A DNA stretch of 37,769 nucleotides from contig JBFYSV010000112.1 in the NCBI GenBank assembly GCA_041301185.1, positions 1-37,769 on the forward strand. Reading direction: 5' to 3'. The position numbers and the translations under genes are program-made. Below the pieces are notes generated by a model. It did not search any database. It was not told where the DNA came from and saw nothing but the letters and a program-made list of their open reading frames with translations. Numbering within the stretch: the stretch's first letter is position 1; each line of letters starts with the position of its first letter. Source of the stretch: JAQBDA01 sp041301185. Lineage in GTDB: Bacteria; Chloroflexota; Anaerolineae; Anaerolineales; UBA4823. Shown in pieces: positions 7,832 through 15,322 of the stretch.

Positions 7832-9187
7832 TTAATAAGTAATTTTTTCTGCTTCTATACCCAGTGGATTCAGGCTGAGTTTGCTGCCGTTGTAGCCGCG
7901 ACCGAACCCGCGATAGGTGAACCCAAGCTGTTTCATCACAATCGGGTCATAGATATTGCGCCCGTCGAATAGCACTGGCTGGCGCATGCTGTCTCGCACC
8001 CGCGCCAGGTCGAGCTGCTTGAACTCATTCCACTCCGTAACCACTATCAGGGCATCACAACCCTCAGCCATCGCATATGGGTCTGAAAACATCTCAACAT
8101 TAGGCAGCAGTGGTAGAGCTGCATCCATCGCTACTGGATCATAAGCGCGTACACATGCCCCATTTGCCAACAATGCATCGGATATCGTGATTGCAGGCGC
8201 ATCGCGCATATCGTCGGTATTTGGCTTGAAAGACAGCCCCAATAACCCTATCACTTTACCAGAGAGGTCACCTAGCAGTTCCTTCACCCGGTTGACTGTC
8301 ATCGGGCGGCGATCGTCATTGATTTCCATCACCGCGTTCAACAATTGGGGATGGCGACCTTTCTCCGCCGCCATATAAGCCAGGGCTTTCACATCTTTCG
8401 GAAAACAGGAGCCCCCATAACCCAGACCCGCATCCAGGAACATCGAGCCAATCCGCTTATCGTATCCCATCCCGGCGGCAACTTCTTTGACATCCGCACC
8501 CAGGGCTTCGCAGATATTGGCAATCTCGTTGATAAACGAGATTTTGGTTGCCAGGAAGGCGTTCGAAGCATACTTGATCATCTCTGCCGTGCGCAGGTCG
8601 GTGATAACAATCGGGGCGCGCAGTGGCAGGTGAAGCTGGGCTACTTTATCCGCCGCTTCTGCATCCAGCGAACCAAGCACGGTACGGTGCGGCTGCATAA
8701 AGTCGCCGATCGCCGAGCCCTCCCGTAAGAACTCGGGGCACGAAACCACCGCGAAGGGAATTGGCTCGGGCTGGTGGTTGCGAATAATATCCGCCACCCA
8801 GTCGCCTGTTCCCACCGGAACGGTAGACTTGTTAACTACAATCAATGGCTCTTTCATGTTCTCAGCGATCGATCGCGCCGCGGTTGCTACATAGCGCAAA
8901 TCTGCCTCACCATCCACACCCGAGGGGGTACCAACTGCAATGAACACAAACTCACTGCCTTCCAAACCTTCTTGGTAAGAAGTAGTGAACGACAACCTTC
9001 CGGCACGCACGTTGCGCTCAATCAGCTCCTGCAAACCGGGCTCATAAATGGGCATTTCACCACGCTTCAGCCCTTCGATCCGGCTTTCGTTGATGTCCAG
9101 GGCCATCACGCGATTACCCAGGTCAGCAAAGCAAGCTGCGCTGACAATTCCAACATACCCGACACCGATCACGCAAATTTGTTTCAT
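7832..9187 (-). CDS. ugd: UDP-glucose 6-dehydrogenase
   Basis: Oxidises UDP-glucose to UDP-glucuronate with two NAD, supplying uronic acid for surface polysaccharides. At 451 aa it matches Ugd/TuaD. The N-terminal ICVIGVGYVGIVSAACFADLG is the NAD-binding Rossmann loop, AVGTPSGVDGEADLRYV and NKSTVPVGTG follow, and the catalytic cysteine is in GYGGSCFPKDVKAL near residue 260. LGLSFKPNTDDMRDAP opens the C-terminal UDP-binding domain. The ATG is preceded by GGAGGA about 12 bases upstream, a long spacing. It lies ~13 kb from the glycan genes but probably feeds them. Confidence 0.95.
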   Translation of the reverse strand: MKQICVIGVGYVGIVSAACFADLGNRVMALDINESRIEGLKRGEMPIYEPGLQELIERNVRAGRLSFTTSYQEGLEGSEFVFIAVGTPSGVDGEADLRYVATAARSIAENMKEPLIVVNKSTVPVGTGDWVADIIRNHQPEPIPFAVVSCPEFLREGSAIGDFMQPHRTVLGSLDAEAADKVAQLHLPLRAPIVITDLRTAEMIKYASNAFLATKISFINEIANICEALGADVKEVAAGMGYDKRIGSMFLDAGLGYGGSCFPKDVKALAYMAAEKGRHPQLLNAVMEINDDRRPMTVNRVKELLGDLSGKVIGLLGLSFKPNTDDMRDAPAITISDALLANGACVRAYDPVAMDAALPLLPNVEMFSDPYAMAEGCDALIVVTEWNEFKQLDLARVRDSMRQPVLFDGRNIYDPIVMKQLGFTYRGFGRGYNGSKLSLNPLGIEAEKITY

Positions 9188-9400
9188 AAGCTATTAAAAT
9201 CCTCCGCTGAAATAATTCAGGAAATTTTTCCTCGTAAATAACGAATGGACCCCTGTGAGAAGCCAAATGGCTATTGATTCGGCTGCTATTTTTATGCCCA
9301 CCAATATTACCATAAACTACAACGGTTATTGCTTGGATAGACTTACAATTCCTTGACAAATACTCCTCGAGAGGGAGAAAACTCACCGATTTTGTATATT

Positions 9401-9420
9401 TTGTCACATTAATGCGACAA
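9401..9420. promoter_or_regulatory. Near-perfect 20-bp palindrome, candidate operator upstream of the Rrf2 gene
   Basis: TTGTCACATTAATGCGACAA is symmetric except for one mismatched pair. The half-site TGTCAC recurs at 9445-9450, directly against the -35 of the Rrf2 promoter. Rrf2 regulators commonly repress their own gene, so this is a plausible binding site. It does not match the IscR, NsrR or CymR consensus that I know. Confidence 0.45.
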
Positions 9421-9450
9421 CCGTCATCTTGTAGCAATGACCTCTGTCAC

Positions 9451-9479
9451 TTGTGAATTGGCTAAAATCAGTCTAAAAT
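9451..9479 (+). promoter_or_regulatory. Promoter of the Rrf2 gene
   Basis: TTGTGA at 9451-9456 and TAAAAT at 9474-9479 are separated by 17 bases. This predicts a start near 9486 and a ~40-base leader carrying the AGGGAG ribosome site at 9512-9517. A second TAAAAT lies at 9463-9468. Confidence 0.6.
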
Positions 9480-9526
9480 ATCATTGACAAATTTTATCCG
9501 TAAGACCTAAAAGGGAGTATTAAGCT

Positions 9527-9958
9527 ATGCAAATTACACGCCAGGCCGATTATGCAGTCCGAGCTGTGCTATACCTCGCCCAATTGGGGTCTGACCAGCG
9601 CGCAGCCACCAGCCAGATTGCCCAAGAACAACGTATTCCGCCGTCTTTCCTGGCTAAGATCGTCTCTCAACTATCGGTAGCCGGCATCCTGCAAACCTCG
9701 CGCGGCGCTCGCGGCGGCGTATCCCTCGCTCGCTCTCCCGAGCAGATTTCGATCCTTGAGGTGGTTGAGGCTATCGACGGACCGATCCTGTTGAACGAAT
9801 GCGTGGCAGATAACGGCGGCAATTGCCCCTTTGGCGATACCTGTCCAATGCAGCCAGTTTGGTGCGATGCGCAGTATGAGCTGGTTAAGCGCCTCAAGAG
9901 CACCAGCTTTGGGCAATTTTTGCCCACGGATACTGCCCTGGCAGTTGCTGCGGATTAA
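9527..9958 (+). CDS. Rrf2-family transcriptional regulator with candidate Fe-S cysteines
   Basis: 143 aa. MQITRQADYAVRAVLYLA is the Rrf2 N terminus and the winged helix runs through ASSQIA-like ATSQIAQEQRIPPSFLAKIVSQL to the wing SRGARGGVSLAR. Cysteines at 92, 100 and 106, in ECVADNGGNCPFGDTC, lie where IscR and NsrR bind a cluster (IscR uses 92, 98 and 104); another cysteine is at 113. A [2Fe-2S] or [4Fe-4S] sensor of iron, NO or redox state is likely. It is followed in the same direction by hutU 240 bases away, which has its own promoter. A palindrome upstream suggests autoregulation. Confidence 0.88.
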   Translation: MQITRQADYAVRAVLYLAQLGSDQRAATSQIAQEQRIPPSFLAKIVSQLSVAGILQTSRGARGGVSLARSPEQISILEVVEAIDGPILLNECVADNGGNCPFGDTCPMQPVWCDAQYELVKRLKSTSFGQFLPTDTALAVAAD

Positions 9959-9972
9959 TTCGATAGATATTA

Positions 9973-10011
9973 ATGCTGGTTGGGAAGCATGTCGTGTGCA
10001 CCAGCCAGCAT
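9973..10011 (+). other. Stem-loop after the Rrf2 gene
   Basis: ATGCTGGTTGG and CCAGCCAGCAT form an 11-bp stem with one T-G wobble and a 17-base loop, starting 15 bases after the stop codon. No T run follows, so it is more likely a 3' stabilising structure than a terminator by itself. Confidence 0.45.
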
Positions 10012-10051
10012 CGTGTCGCTCAGACTGAGGCTGTCTCCCAGGCGGTTGATT

Positions 10052-10069
10052 TGTTATCTTGTGATAACA
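10052..10069 (+). terminator. Possible terminator, or operator dyad, between the Rrf2 gene and hutU
   Basis: TGTTATC-TTGT-GATAACA is a perfect 7-bp inverted repeat followed by GTATTTTCTG. The T run is broken and the stem is AT-rich, so termination would be weak. The symmetry also fits a protein-binding site ~85 bases upstream of the hutU -10. Confidence 0.4.
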
Positions 10070-10128
10070 GTATTTTCTGATGATGATCTGCTGATCTAAC
10101 GAGCATCTGGCTGAAACATTAGAATTAT

Positions 10129-10158
10129 TTGCTTGCCCATCCCCTTCCGGCGTATAAT
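10129..10158 (+). promoter_or_regulatory. Promoter of hutU
   Basis: TATAAT at 10153-10158 with a weak TTGCTT at 10129-10134, 18 bases apart. A start near 10165 gives a ~33-base leader that contains GAGGAG. Confidence 0.65.
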
Positions 10159-10173
10159 AAAATGGAAGGGGAT
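10139..10173. promoter_or_regulatory. Perfect 10-bp inverted repeat framing the hutU -10 box
   Basis: ATCCCCTTCC at 10139-10148 and GGAAGGGGAT at 10164-10173 are exact complements, 15 bases apart, with the TATAAT between them. The left arm lies before the predicted RNA start, so it acts at DNA level. It has the position and symmetry of a repressor operator. Confidence 0.6.
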
Positions 10174-10197
10174 TTCCCATTAACGAGGAGATTTGCC

Positions 10198-11850
10198 ATG
10201 CCCGACTCACGCGTCATTCGCGCCCCGCGCGGAACCCAACTTACCTGCAAATCCTGGTTGACGGAAGCTGCCTACCGGATGATCCAGAACAATCTGGACC
10301 CAGAAGTTGCAGAGCGCCCCGAGGACCTGGTGGTTTATGGAGGGCGCGGCCAGGCTGCGCGTAACTGGCAGGCGTTTGATGCCATCCTGAATACCCTGCG
10401 CGAGATGGAGAACGATGAGACCCTGCTGGTCCAGTCTGGCAAGCCGGTTGTCGTCTTCAAGTCTCACCCTGATGCACCCCGCGTGTTAATCGCAAACTCT
10501 AACCTGGTCCCTCACTGGGCTACCCAGGAACACTTTGACGACCTGGCTGCCCGGGGCTTGATGATGTTCGGGCAAATGACCGCCGGCTCCTGGATATACA
10601 TTGGCACCCAGGGCATCCTGCAAGGCACCTATGAAACCCTAGGCTCACTGGCGCAGCAGCGCGGTTGGAGCTCTCTCAAAGGAAAATTTGTGCTCACCGC
10701 CGGTCTGGGTGGAATGGGAGGCGCCCAGCCACTGGCGATCACTATGAACGAAGGGGTTGGCTTAATTGTTGAAGTAGACCCAGCCCGTGCCCAGCGCCGC
10801 CTGGAGATCGGTTACGTCGACGTTGTTGTAGATACACTCGAAGAGGCAATGACCCTGGTCGAGGAAGCCTGTGAGCGAGAAGAACCCAAATCAATCGGAC
10901 TGATAGGAAACGCAGCTGAGATATTTCCCGAGATGGCTCTGCGTGGCATCATCCCAGATGTCGTTACCGACCAGACCCCTGCTCACGATATCTCGATGTA
11001 CGTGCCTGACGGCTTTAGCGTTAGCGAGGCAGATGTGCTGCGTGCCAACGATCCAGACCAGTACCAGCGCCTTTCTCTCGAGTCAATGGCTCGCCACATT
11101 CAAGCGATGCTCGAATTCCAGCGTCGCGGCGCAGAGGTGTTCGACTATGGCAACAATCTCCGCCAGCGAGCCTTTGACCAGGGCGTCAAAGACGCCTTCA
11201 ACTTCCCCGGCTTTGTCCCGGCATACATCCGACCATTGTTCTGCCTGGGCAAAGGCCCCTTCCGCTGGGTTGCCCTTTCTGGTGATCCGGAGGATATCTA
11301 TGCCACAGACGAGGCGGTCATGGAGCTCTTTCCGCATGACGAGCACCTGCACCGCTGGCTGAATATGGCGCGCCAAAAAGTTCCCTTCCAGGGGTTACCG
11401 GCGCGCATCTGCTGGTTGGGTTATGGCGAGCGCAACCAGGCGGGTCTGGCTTTCAACAACCTGGTAGCAGAGGGGATTGTCAAAGCACCCATCGTGATCG
11501 GTCGCGACCATCTGGATGCCGGATCAGTTGCCTCCCCCAACCGTGAGACCGAAGCGATGTTGGATGGCACGGATGCCGTCAGCGACTGGGCAATTCTCAA
11601 CGCCCTGATCAATGCTGTGGGCGGCGCAACCTGGGTGTCTTTCCACCATGGAGGCGGGGTCGGAATCGGGTTTAGCCAGCACGCCGGACAGGTTATTGTA
11701 GCCGATGGCACACCTGAAGCCGCGGCTCGCCTGGAGCGCGTCCTGACCACCGATCCCGGCATGGGCATCGTCCGCCACGCCGATGCTGGTTATGAGCAGG
11801 CAATCGAAGCTGCCAGACAGCACGGACTTAAGATGCCCATGCTCAAATAA
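10198..11850 (+). CDS. hutU: Urocanate hydratase
   Basis: Converts urocanate to imidazolonepropionate in histidine breakdown, using tightly bound NAD as an electrophile. The 550 aa match the usual ~555. Characteristic blocks include LVVYGGRGQAARNWQAFD, GSWIYIGTQGILQGTYET, the glycine-rich TAGLGGMGGAQPLA, DQTPAHDISMYVPDG, and ARICWLGYGER with the conserved cysteine near residue 404. WVSFHHGGGVGIGFSQHAG is near the C terminus. The ATG has GAGGAG 7 bases upstream; the frame can extend upstream to 10129 across the promoter, which is rejected. No hutH, hutI or hutG gene is nearby, so the rest of the pathway must be elsewhere or absent. Confidence 0.97.
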   Translation: MPDSRVIRAPRGTQLTCKSWLTEAAYRMIQNNLDPEVAERPEDLVVYGGRGQAARNWQAFDAILNTLREMENDETLLVQSGKPVVVFKSHPDAPRVLIANSNLVPHWATQEHFDDLAARGLMMFGQMTAGSWIYIGTQGILQGTYETLGSLAQQRGWSSLKGKFVLTAGLGGMGGAQPLAITMNEGVGLIVEVDPARAQRRLEIGYVDVVVDTLEEAMTLVEEACEREEPKSIGLIGNAAEIFPEMALRGIIPDVVTDQTPAHDISMYVPDGFSVSEADVLRANDPDQYQRLSLESMARHIQAMLEFQRRGAEVFDYGNNLRQRAFDQGVKDAFNFPGFVPAYIRPLFCLGKGPFRWVALSGDPEDIYATDEAVMELFPHDEHLHRWLNMARQKVPFQGLPARICWLGYGERNQAGLAFNNLVAEGIVKAPIVIGRDHLDAGSVASPNRETEAMLDGTDAVSDWAILNALINAVGGATWVSFHHGGGVGIGFSQHAGQVIVADGTPEAAARLERVLTTDPGMGIVRHADAGYEQAIEAARQHGLKMPMLK

Positions 11851-11891
11851 TATCCATATTGCCTGCAAGGCACAAACAGAAGAGGAGCGCT

Positions 11892-12311
11892 ATGTTTAAG
11901 AACATTTTACTTGCGGTGGATGGCTCCGAACACGCGCTCAAAGCAGCCAGATTAGCCGGAGAGCTAGCGCGCCTGACCCGCGCCAATCTCTGGGTAGTCA
12001 CATCCTACGACCCTATTCCACCTTACCTGGGCGAACCCAACTTGAGCCAGATTATCACTGCTCGCACTGGCGAAGCCGAATCGACTTTCTCCACAGCGAT
12101 GCTAGAAATCGGCGAAATAGCAGGAGAGATTCACAAAGAAGTCCTGGAAGGACCAGCGGCAGAGGCAATTCTAAGCGTGGTGAAGGTCCGTGAGATTGAC
12201 TTAGTCGTAATGGGAACGCGTGGGTTGGGGCGCCTGGCAGGGGCGCTTCTTGGCAGCCAAAGCCAGAAGGTCATCGCGCACGCCAGCTGCCCGGTGTTGC
12301 TGGCGCGTTAG
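11892..12311 (+). CDS. Universal stress protein, UspA family
   Basis: 139 aa with the full UspA fold. FKNILLAVDGSEHALKAARLAGELA opens the nucleotide-binding alpha/beta domain, VVMGTRGLGRLAGALLGSQSQKVI carries the G-x2-G-x9-G-S ATP-binding pattern, and ASCPVLLAR ends it. The ATG has GAGGAG 5 bases upstream and lies 41 bases after hutU, so it may share that transcript. Such proteins respond to starvation or stress, but the specific role is unknown. Its stop overlaps that of mobA on the other strand by 4 bases. Confidence 0.92.
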   Translation: MFKNILLAVDGSEHALKAARLAGELARLTRANLWVVTSYDPIPPYLGEPNLSQIITARTGEAESTFSTAMLEIGEIAGEIHKEVLEGPAAEAILSVVKVREIDLVVMGTRGLGRLAGALLGSQSQKVIAHASCPVLLAR

Positions 12312-12922
12312 CTTCGGAACTGGTCGGTCAACCCCAGGGCAATCTGCTCCGCGTGCGCCAGATCTTCGGCCGTGTTGACGTTCCGAAATGCCAGACGATG
12401 CGAATCGAAGGACTTCATTTCATCCATCGAGAGAAAGCGGATCGCAACCTGGTCGTACCATGAATCGACTCTCCACTGGTTAGCCTGGATCGCACTGAGA
12501 ATGGCAGGCAGACAGGCTTCTCTCCGGTAGACCGAATGAAATGGCTCGCTGCCAGATGGTGTCACCGGTATGGCGGCAGCGTATTCACCGGCGATTAGCT
12601 GATCGCGCTCCCATCCCAGCAGTTCTGAGCTGGCAAACGGCATATCGCACGCCACCACCGCTACAAGCGGCTGGCTGGCAACACTCAAGGCAGTATACAG
12701 GCCTCCCAGAGCGCCTCGATCTGGAATCAGATCGCTGTACAGGGGCACATCCAGGAATACGTAATTCTCCGGTCGGTTGGTCGTCACGACCAGCTCATCC
12801 GCCAGAGCGGACACGCGCTCGATCACTCGCTCGATCAAGGGCTTGCCCAGGAAGGGGAGCAAAGCCTTATCGCGCCCCATTCGACGGGAGGCTCCGCCAG
12901 CTTGAATGACAACAGTCAGCAT
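12308..12922 (-). CDS. mobA: Molybdenum cofactor guanylyltransferase
   Basis: 204 aa. Joins GMP from GTP to molybdopterin to form the bis-MGD or MGD cofactor of molybdoenzymes. VVIQAGGASRRMGRDKALLPFLGKPLIERV is the nucleotidyltransferase signature with the conserved glycines, arginine and lysine; VVACDMPFAS carries the metal-binding aspartate. The C-terminal half is typical in length. A MobA-like enzyme with another nucleotide cannot be excluded. No ribosome site precedes the ATG, and a TATAAT ends 9 bases before it, so the mRNA is probably leaderless or nearly so. The gene converges with and overlaps the stress protein gene. Confidence 0.85.
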   Translation of the reverse strand: MLTVVIQAGGASRRMGRDKALLPFLGKPLIERVIERVSALADELVVTTNRPENYVFLDVPLYSDLIPDRGALGGLYTALSVASQPLVAVVACDMPFASSELLGWERDQLIAGEYAAAIPVTPSGSEPFHSVYRREACLPAILSAIQANQWRVDSWYDQVAIRFLSMDEMKSFDSHRLAFRNVNTAEDLAHAEQIALGLTDQFRS

Positions 12923-12931
12923 AGGCTATTG

Positions 12932-12939
12932 ATTATAAT
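12932..12939. promoter_or_regulatory. Symmetric -10 box shared by divergent mobA and radical SAM genes
   Basis: ATTATAAT is its own reverse complement, so TATAAT reads on both strands (12934-12939 plus, 12937-12932 minus). It is embedded in the larger dyad GCTATT-GATTAT-AATAGC at 12925-12942. No good -35 was seen on either side. Confidence 0.55.
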
Positions 12940-12969
12940 AGCTATCAGAGAATTATTGTGGTGTTCACA

Positions 12970-12988
12970 CGGGTGGTTCTGTCACCCG
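12970..12988 (+). promoter_or_regulatory. Leader hairpin touching the ribosome site of the radical SAM gene
   Basis: CGGGTG at 12970-12975 pairs with CACCCG at 12983-12988 around a 7-base loop. The right arm ends on the first base of GAGGAGG, so folding could influence translation. No T run follows, so it is not a terminator. Confidence 0.4.
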
Positions 12989-13001
12989 AGGAGGCTGAGT
13001 G

Positions 13002-14117
13002 ATGACTTCTCTTGCCAGTATCCTGGATAAAATGACCATCAAGGGGGAGCTTTACGAGAGCCTGCCAGACCAGGCAGTTCGCTGTTACGCCTGCGGTCAC
13101 CGCTGCCTGATCCGGGATGGGAGGCGCGGGATTTGCCAGGTGCGCTTTAACCAGCTAGGTGAGCTGCGCGTTCCCTGGGGGTATGTGGCTGCATTGCAGG
13201 TCGATCCAATCGAGAAAAAACCTTTCAACCACCTCCTACCTGGCAGCGATGCCCTGACCTTCGGTATGCTGGGCTGTGATTTCCATTGCGATTATTGCCA
13301 GAATCATATCACTTCGCAAGCCCTGCGCGACCCGGCGTCCGATATCGCCATTCAAACCGTTCGCCAGGTAACCCCGGAACAGCTTGTCAAGCTCGCCCTG
13401 CGTTCGGGCGCTGGCATCGTCGCTTCATCATATAACGAGCCGCTGATCACCTCCGAGTGGGCGGTGGCGATCTTCCGCCAGGCGACAGAAGCCGGGTTAA
13501 AATGCGCCTATATTTCCAACGGCAACGCAACACCCGAAGTACTGGCTTACCTGCGACCTTACCTTTCCGCCTACAAAATTGATTTAAAAACCATGCAGGA
13601 TCGTCACTATCGCCAGCTGGGCGGCGTTCTCACGAATGTCCTGGACAGCATCCGGCAGGCTCACCAGCTCGGGCTATGGGTCGAAGTGGTCACCCTGGTT
13701 GTGCCTGGCTTTAATGACAGCACGGATGAGTTAATGGACGCTGCCCGCTTTATTGGCTCAGTTTCACCGGATATCCCCTGGCACGTCACCGCATTTCATC
13801 CGGATTACAAGATGACTTCACCTACGCAAACGCCGGCCAACACCCTGTTGCGCGCAGCGGAAATCGGTCAGGAAGCAGGATTAAATTACGTCTACGCCGG
13901 CAATCTACCCGGTCATGTCAACGAATATGAAAACACCTATTGCCCTAAATGCGGCAATGCCGTCGTGCAGCGCTATGGCTATGTTCTGAGAGATTACCAG
14001 CTTTCCCCCCAGGGAACCTGCGCCAGATGCGGCACGCCCATCCCGGGTGTCTGGACCGACCATCCCGAGCAGGTACGGGTCGGTGGTTACGGCATGCCTC
14101 GCCCGGTTATCTATTAG
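13002..14117 (+). CDS. amrS: AmmeMemoRadiSam-system radical SAM protein
   Basis: 371 aa radical SAM enzyme. MLGCDFHCDYCQNH carries the CxxxCxxC motif that binds the [4Fe-4S] cluster near residues 92-99. CYACGHRCLIRDGRRGICQVR is the N-terminal cysteine block of this family, and EKKPFNHLLPG and SSYNEPLITSEW are diagnostic. A C-terminal zinc ribbon (CPKCG...CARCG) is present, as in many members. ATG 13002 is chosen over GTG 12999 because GAGGAGG lies 7 bases upstream. Its usual partners, the AMMECR1 and Memo-like proteins, are not in this window. The reaction of the family is unproven in detail. It ends exactly where the convergent acyltransferase ends. Confidence 0.9.
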   Translation: MTSLASILDKMTIKGELYESLPDQAVRCYACGHRCLIRDGRRGICQVRFNQLGELRVPWGYVAALQVDPIEKKPFNHLLPGSDALTFGMLGCDFHCDYCQNHITSQALRDPASDIAIQTVRQVTPEQLVKLALRSGAGIVASSYNEPLITSEWAVAIFRQATEAGLKCAYISNGNATPEVLAYLRPYLSAYKIDLKTMQDRHYRQLGGVLTNVLDSIRQAHQLGLWVEVVTLVVPGFNDSTDELMDAARFIGSVSPDIPWHVTAFHPDYKMTSPTQTPANTLLRAAEIGQEAGLNYVYAGNLPGHVNEYENTYCPKCGNAVVQRYGYVLRDYQLSPQGTCARCGTPIPGVWTDHPEQVRVGGYGMPRPVIY

Positions 14118-15140
14118 CTAGCGCCTGACCTGTGCTCGGACGATAAATCGATCTACCCCGCCAAAACGGTATTTATAATCCTCATCACCGCGCATGAAAT
14201 CAAATGCCTGGCGTCCTTTCTCGTTTGCCCATTGGAGCAGGTATCCCAGCAACACCCATCCCGGCGAGTAAGTGCTATATGCATAATCCAGCCCCGAGTT
14301 ATAAACCCAGACATGGTTTCCGTAGTCAAAGTTGAGATACCCGGCGGCTTTCTGGCCATCGATTTCCAGGAAGGCTAGCTGCAACCAGTTTGCCTGAAAG
14401 GCAGCTTTGACCGCGCTGCGCATTTGGGTGCGCATCACATCGGTGAGAAAAGCCTGTTTCTCGGTATCCTGCCCCATCAGGTGCAAAAAAGCATCGATTT
14501 CGGCATCCAACCCGGCTTCATCCTCAACGATATACCAGCGCACAGGGACCTCAGCACTCTCCGCCCGCCGGATTTTGCGGCGAATCTCGTGGCGCTGCTT
14601 CTTGTCAATCCCTGCCAGGTAGATCTCCCAATCTCCTGGGAGGGGAATGTACGGGCAATGCTGCAGCTTCTCCTGGCAATATTCCCATCCCATCTGTATC
14701 GCCGCAGATTGCAACGCCGGCAGGGTGGGAGAGCTATCCAGGATATTATAGAAATCTAGCACCTGCCAGGCGGGCATATCAGGCTGCGCCAGGCGTGGCA
14801 AGAGTTGGGTTAGAAACGATGGTAGATCCTCAGGACGGCAGAGCATATCCAGGTAGTCTGAAATTTCGATGCTGCCCAGCAGCATCAAAGCGGGTTTTCC
14901 TTCCCGGTTGTTCGTGAAGAATAGCGGAGCGATGCCACGCAATTCCCCCTGCGGATTGCGCCAGGTTACCAGGTTAAGCTCGCCCTGGCTCCACTCACCA
15001 CCACCCAAAGTGCCCCACCAAGCGCTGAGATATTCATAGCGCAAAAACGGCACGTGACTTGCACTGTGTTCCAGCAGATCGTTCCATTCAATTGCCAGGG
15101 CTTTGAAATGTTCGTTTGTCTTAACAATCTCCAGTTGCAT
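14118..15140 (-). CDS. CelD/BcsL-like GNAT-fold acyltransferase (FemAB-like)
   Basis: 340 aa. The N-terminal EWNDLLEHSASHVPFLRYEYLSAWWGTLGGGEW is the usual start of CelD/BcsL-type proteins of polysaccharide gene regions. The second half, KKQRHEIRRKIRRAES to WLQLAFLEIDGQKAAGYLNFDYGNHVWVYNSGLDYAYSTYSPG and AFDFMRGDEDYKYRFGG, is the GNAT_6 domain. The substrate is unknown; acyl or aminoacyl transfer to a cell-surface polymer is inferred from the family. The ATG has GGGAGA about 5 bases upstream. The stop directly abuts the stop of the radical SAM gene. Confidence 0.82.
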   Translation of the reverse strand: MQLEIVKTNEHFKALAIEWNDLLEHSASHVPFLRYEYLSAWWGTLGGGEWSQGELNLVTWRNPQGELRGIAPLFFTNNREGKPALMLLGSIEISDYLDMLCRPEDLPSFLTQLLPRLAQPDMPAWQVLDFYNILDSSPTLPALQSAAIQMGWEYCQEKLQHCPYIPLPGDWEIYLAGIDKKQRHEIRRKIRRAESAEVPVRWYIVEDEAGLDAEIDAFLHLMGQDTEKQAFLTDVMRTQMRSAVKAAFQANWLQLAFLEIDGQKAAGYLNFDYGNHVWVYNSGLDYAYSTYSPGWVLLGYLLQWANEKGRQAFDFMRGDEDYKYRFGGVDRFIVRAQVRR

Positions 15141-15202
15141 ACAATCTCCCTGTTCACACCAGGATCAGGCCAAGCCTCGTCGCAGAACTGTGCTATCCTG
15201 GT

Positions 15203-15232
15203 TTTACTAATCCAGCATTTTACCAGTATAAT
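15203..15232 (+). promoter_or_regulatory. Promoter of the PP2C-like/propeller gene
   Basis: TATAAT at 15227-15232 with a weak TTTACT 18 bases upstream at 15203-15208. A start near 15240 would give a leader of ~80 bases to the ATG at 15323, or ~20 bases to an in-frame ATG at 15263. Confidence 0.45.
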
Positions 15233-15322
15233 GTCCTCAAATCTCACCAGACTTCTGAACAGATGCCAGGCTTGCCAGGCATTTGCCCATGCCATGATCA
15301 CGCCAAACTTAATGGATGGTGT

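Larger units (their letters stand above)
9188..9526. other. 339-base divergent intergenic region between ugd and the Rrf2 gene
   Basis: AT-rich spacer holding the promoters of two divergent genes. On the plus strand it has a palindrome at 9401-9420 and a promoter at 9451-9479 (listed separately). A further TTGACA at 9484-9489 lacks a -10 at a usable distance from the ribosome site. No clear ugd promoter was found on the minus strand. No gene is visible. Confidence 0.7.

Noticed and set aside
9484..9512. TTGACA with CTAAAA 17 bases away as the Rrf2 promoter
   Set aside because: Transcription would start within or after the ribosome site; the promoter at 9451-9479 fits better.
10129..10197. 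N-terminal extension of urocanate hydratase
   Set aside because: It would span the promoter and operator; GAGGAG precedes the ATG at 10198, where the family sequence begins.
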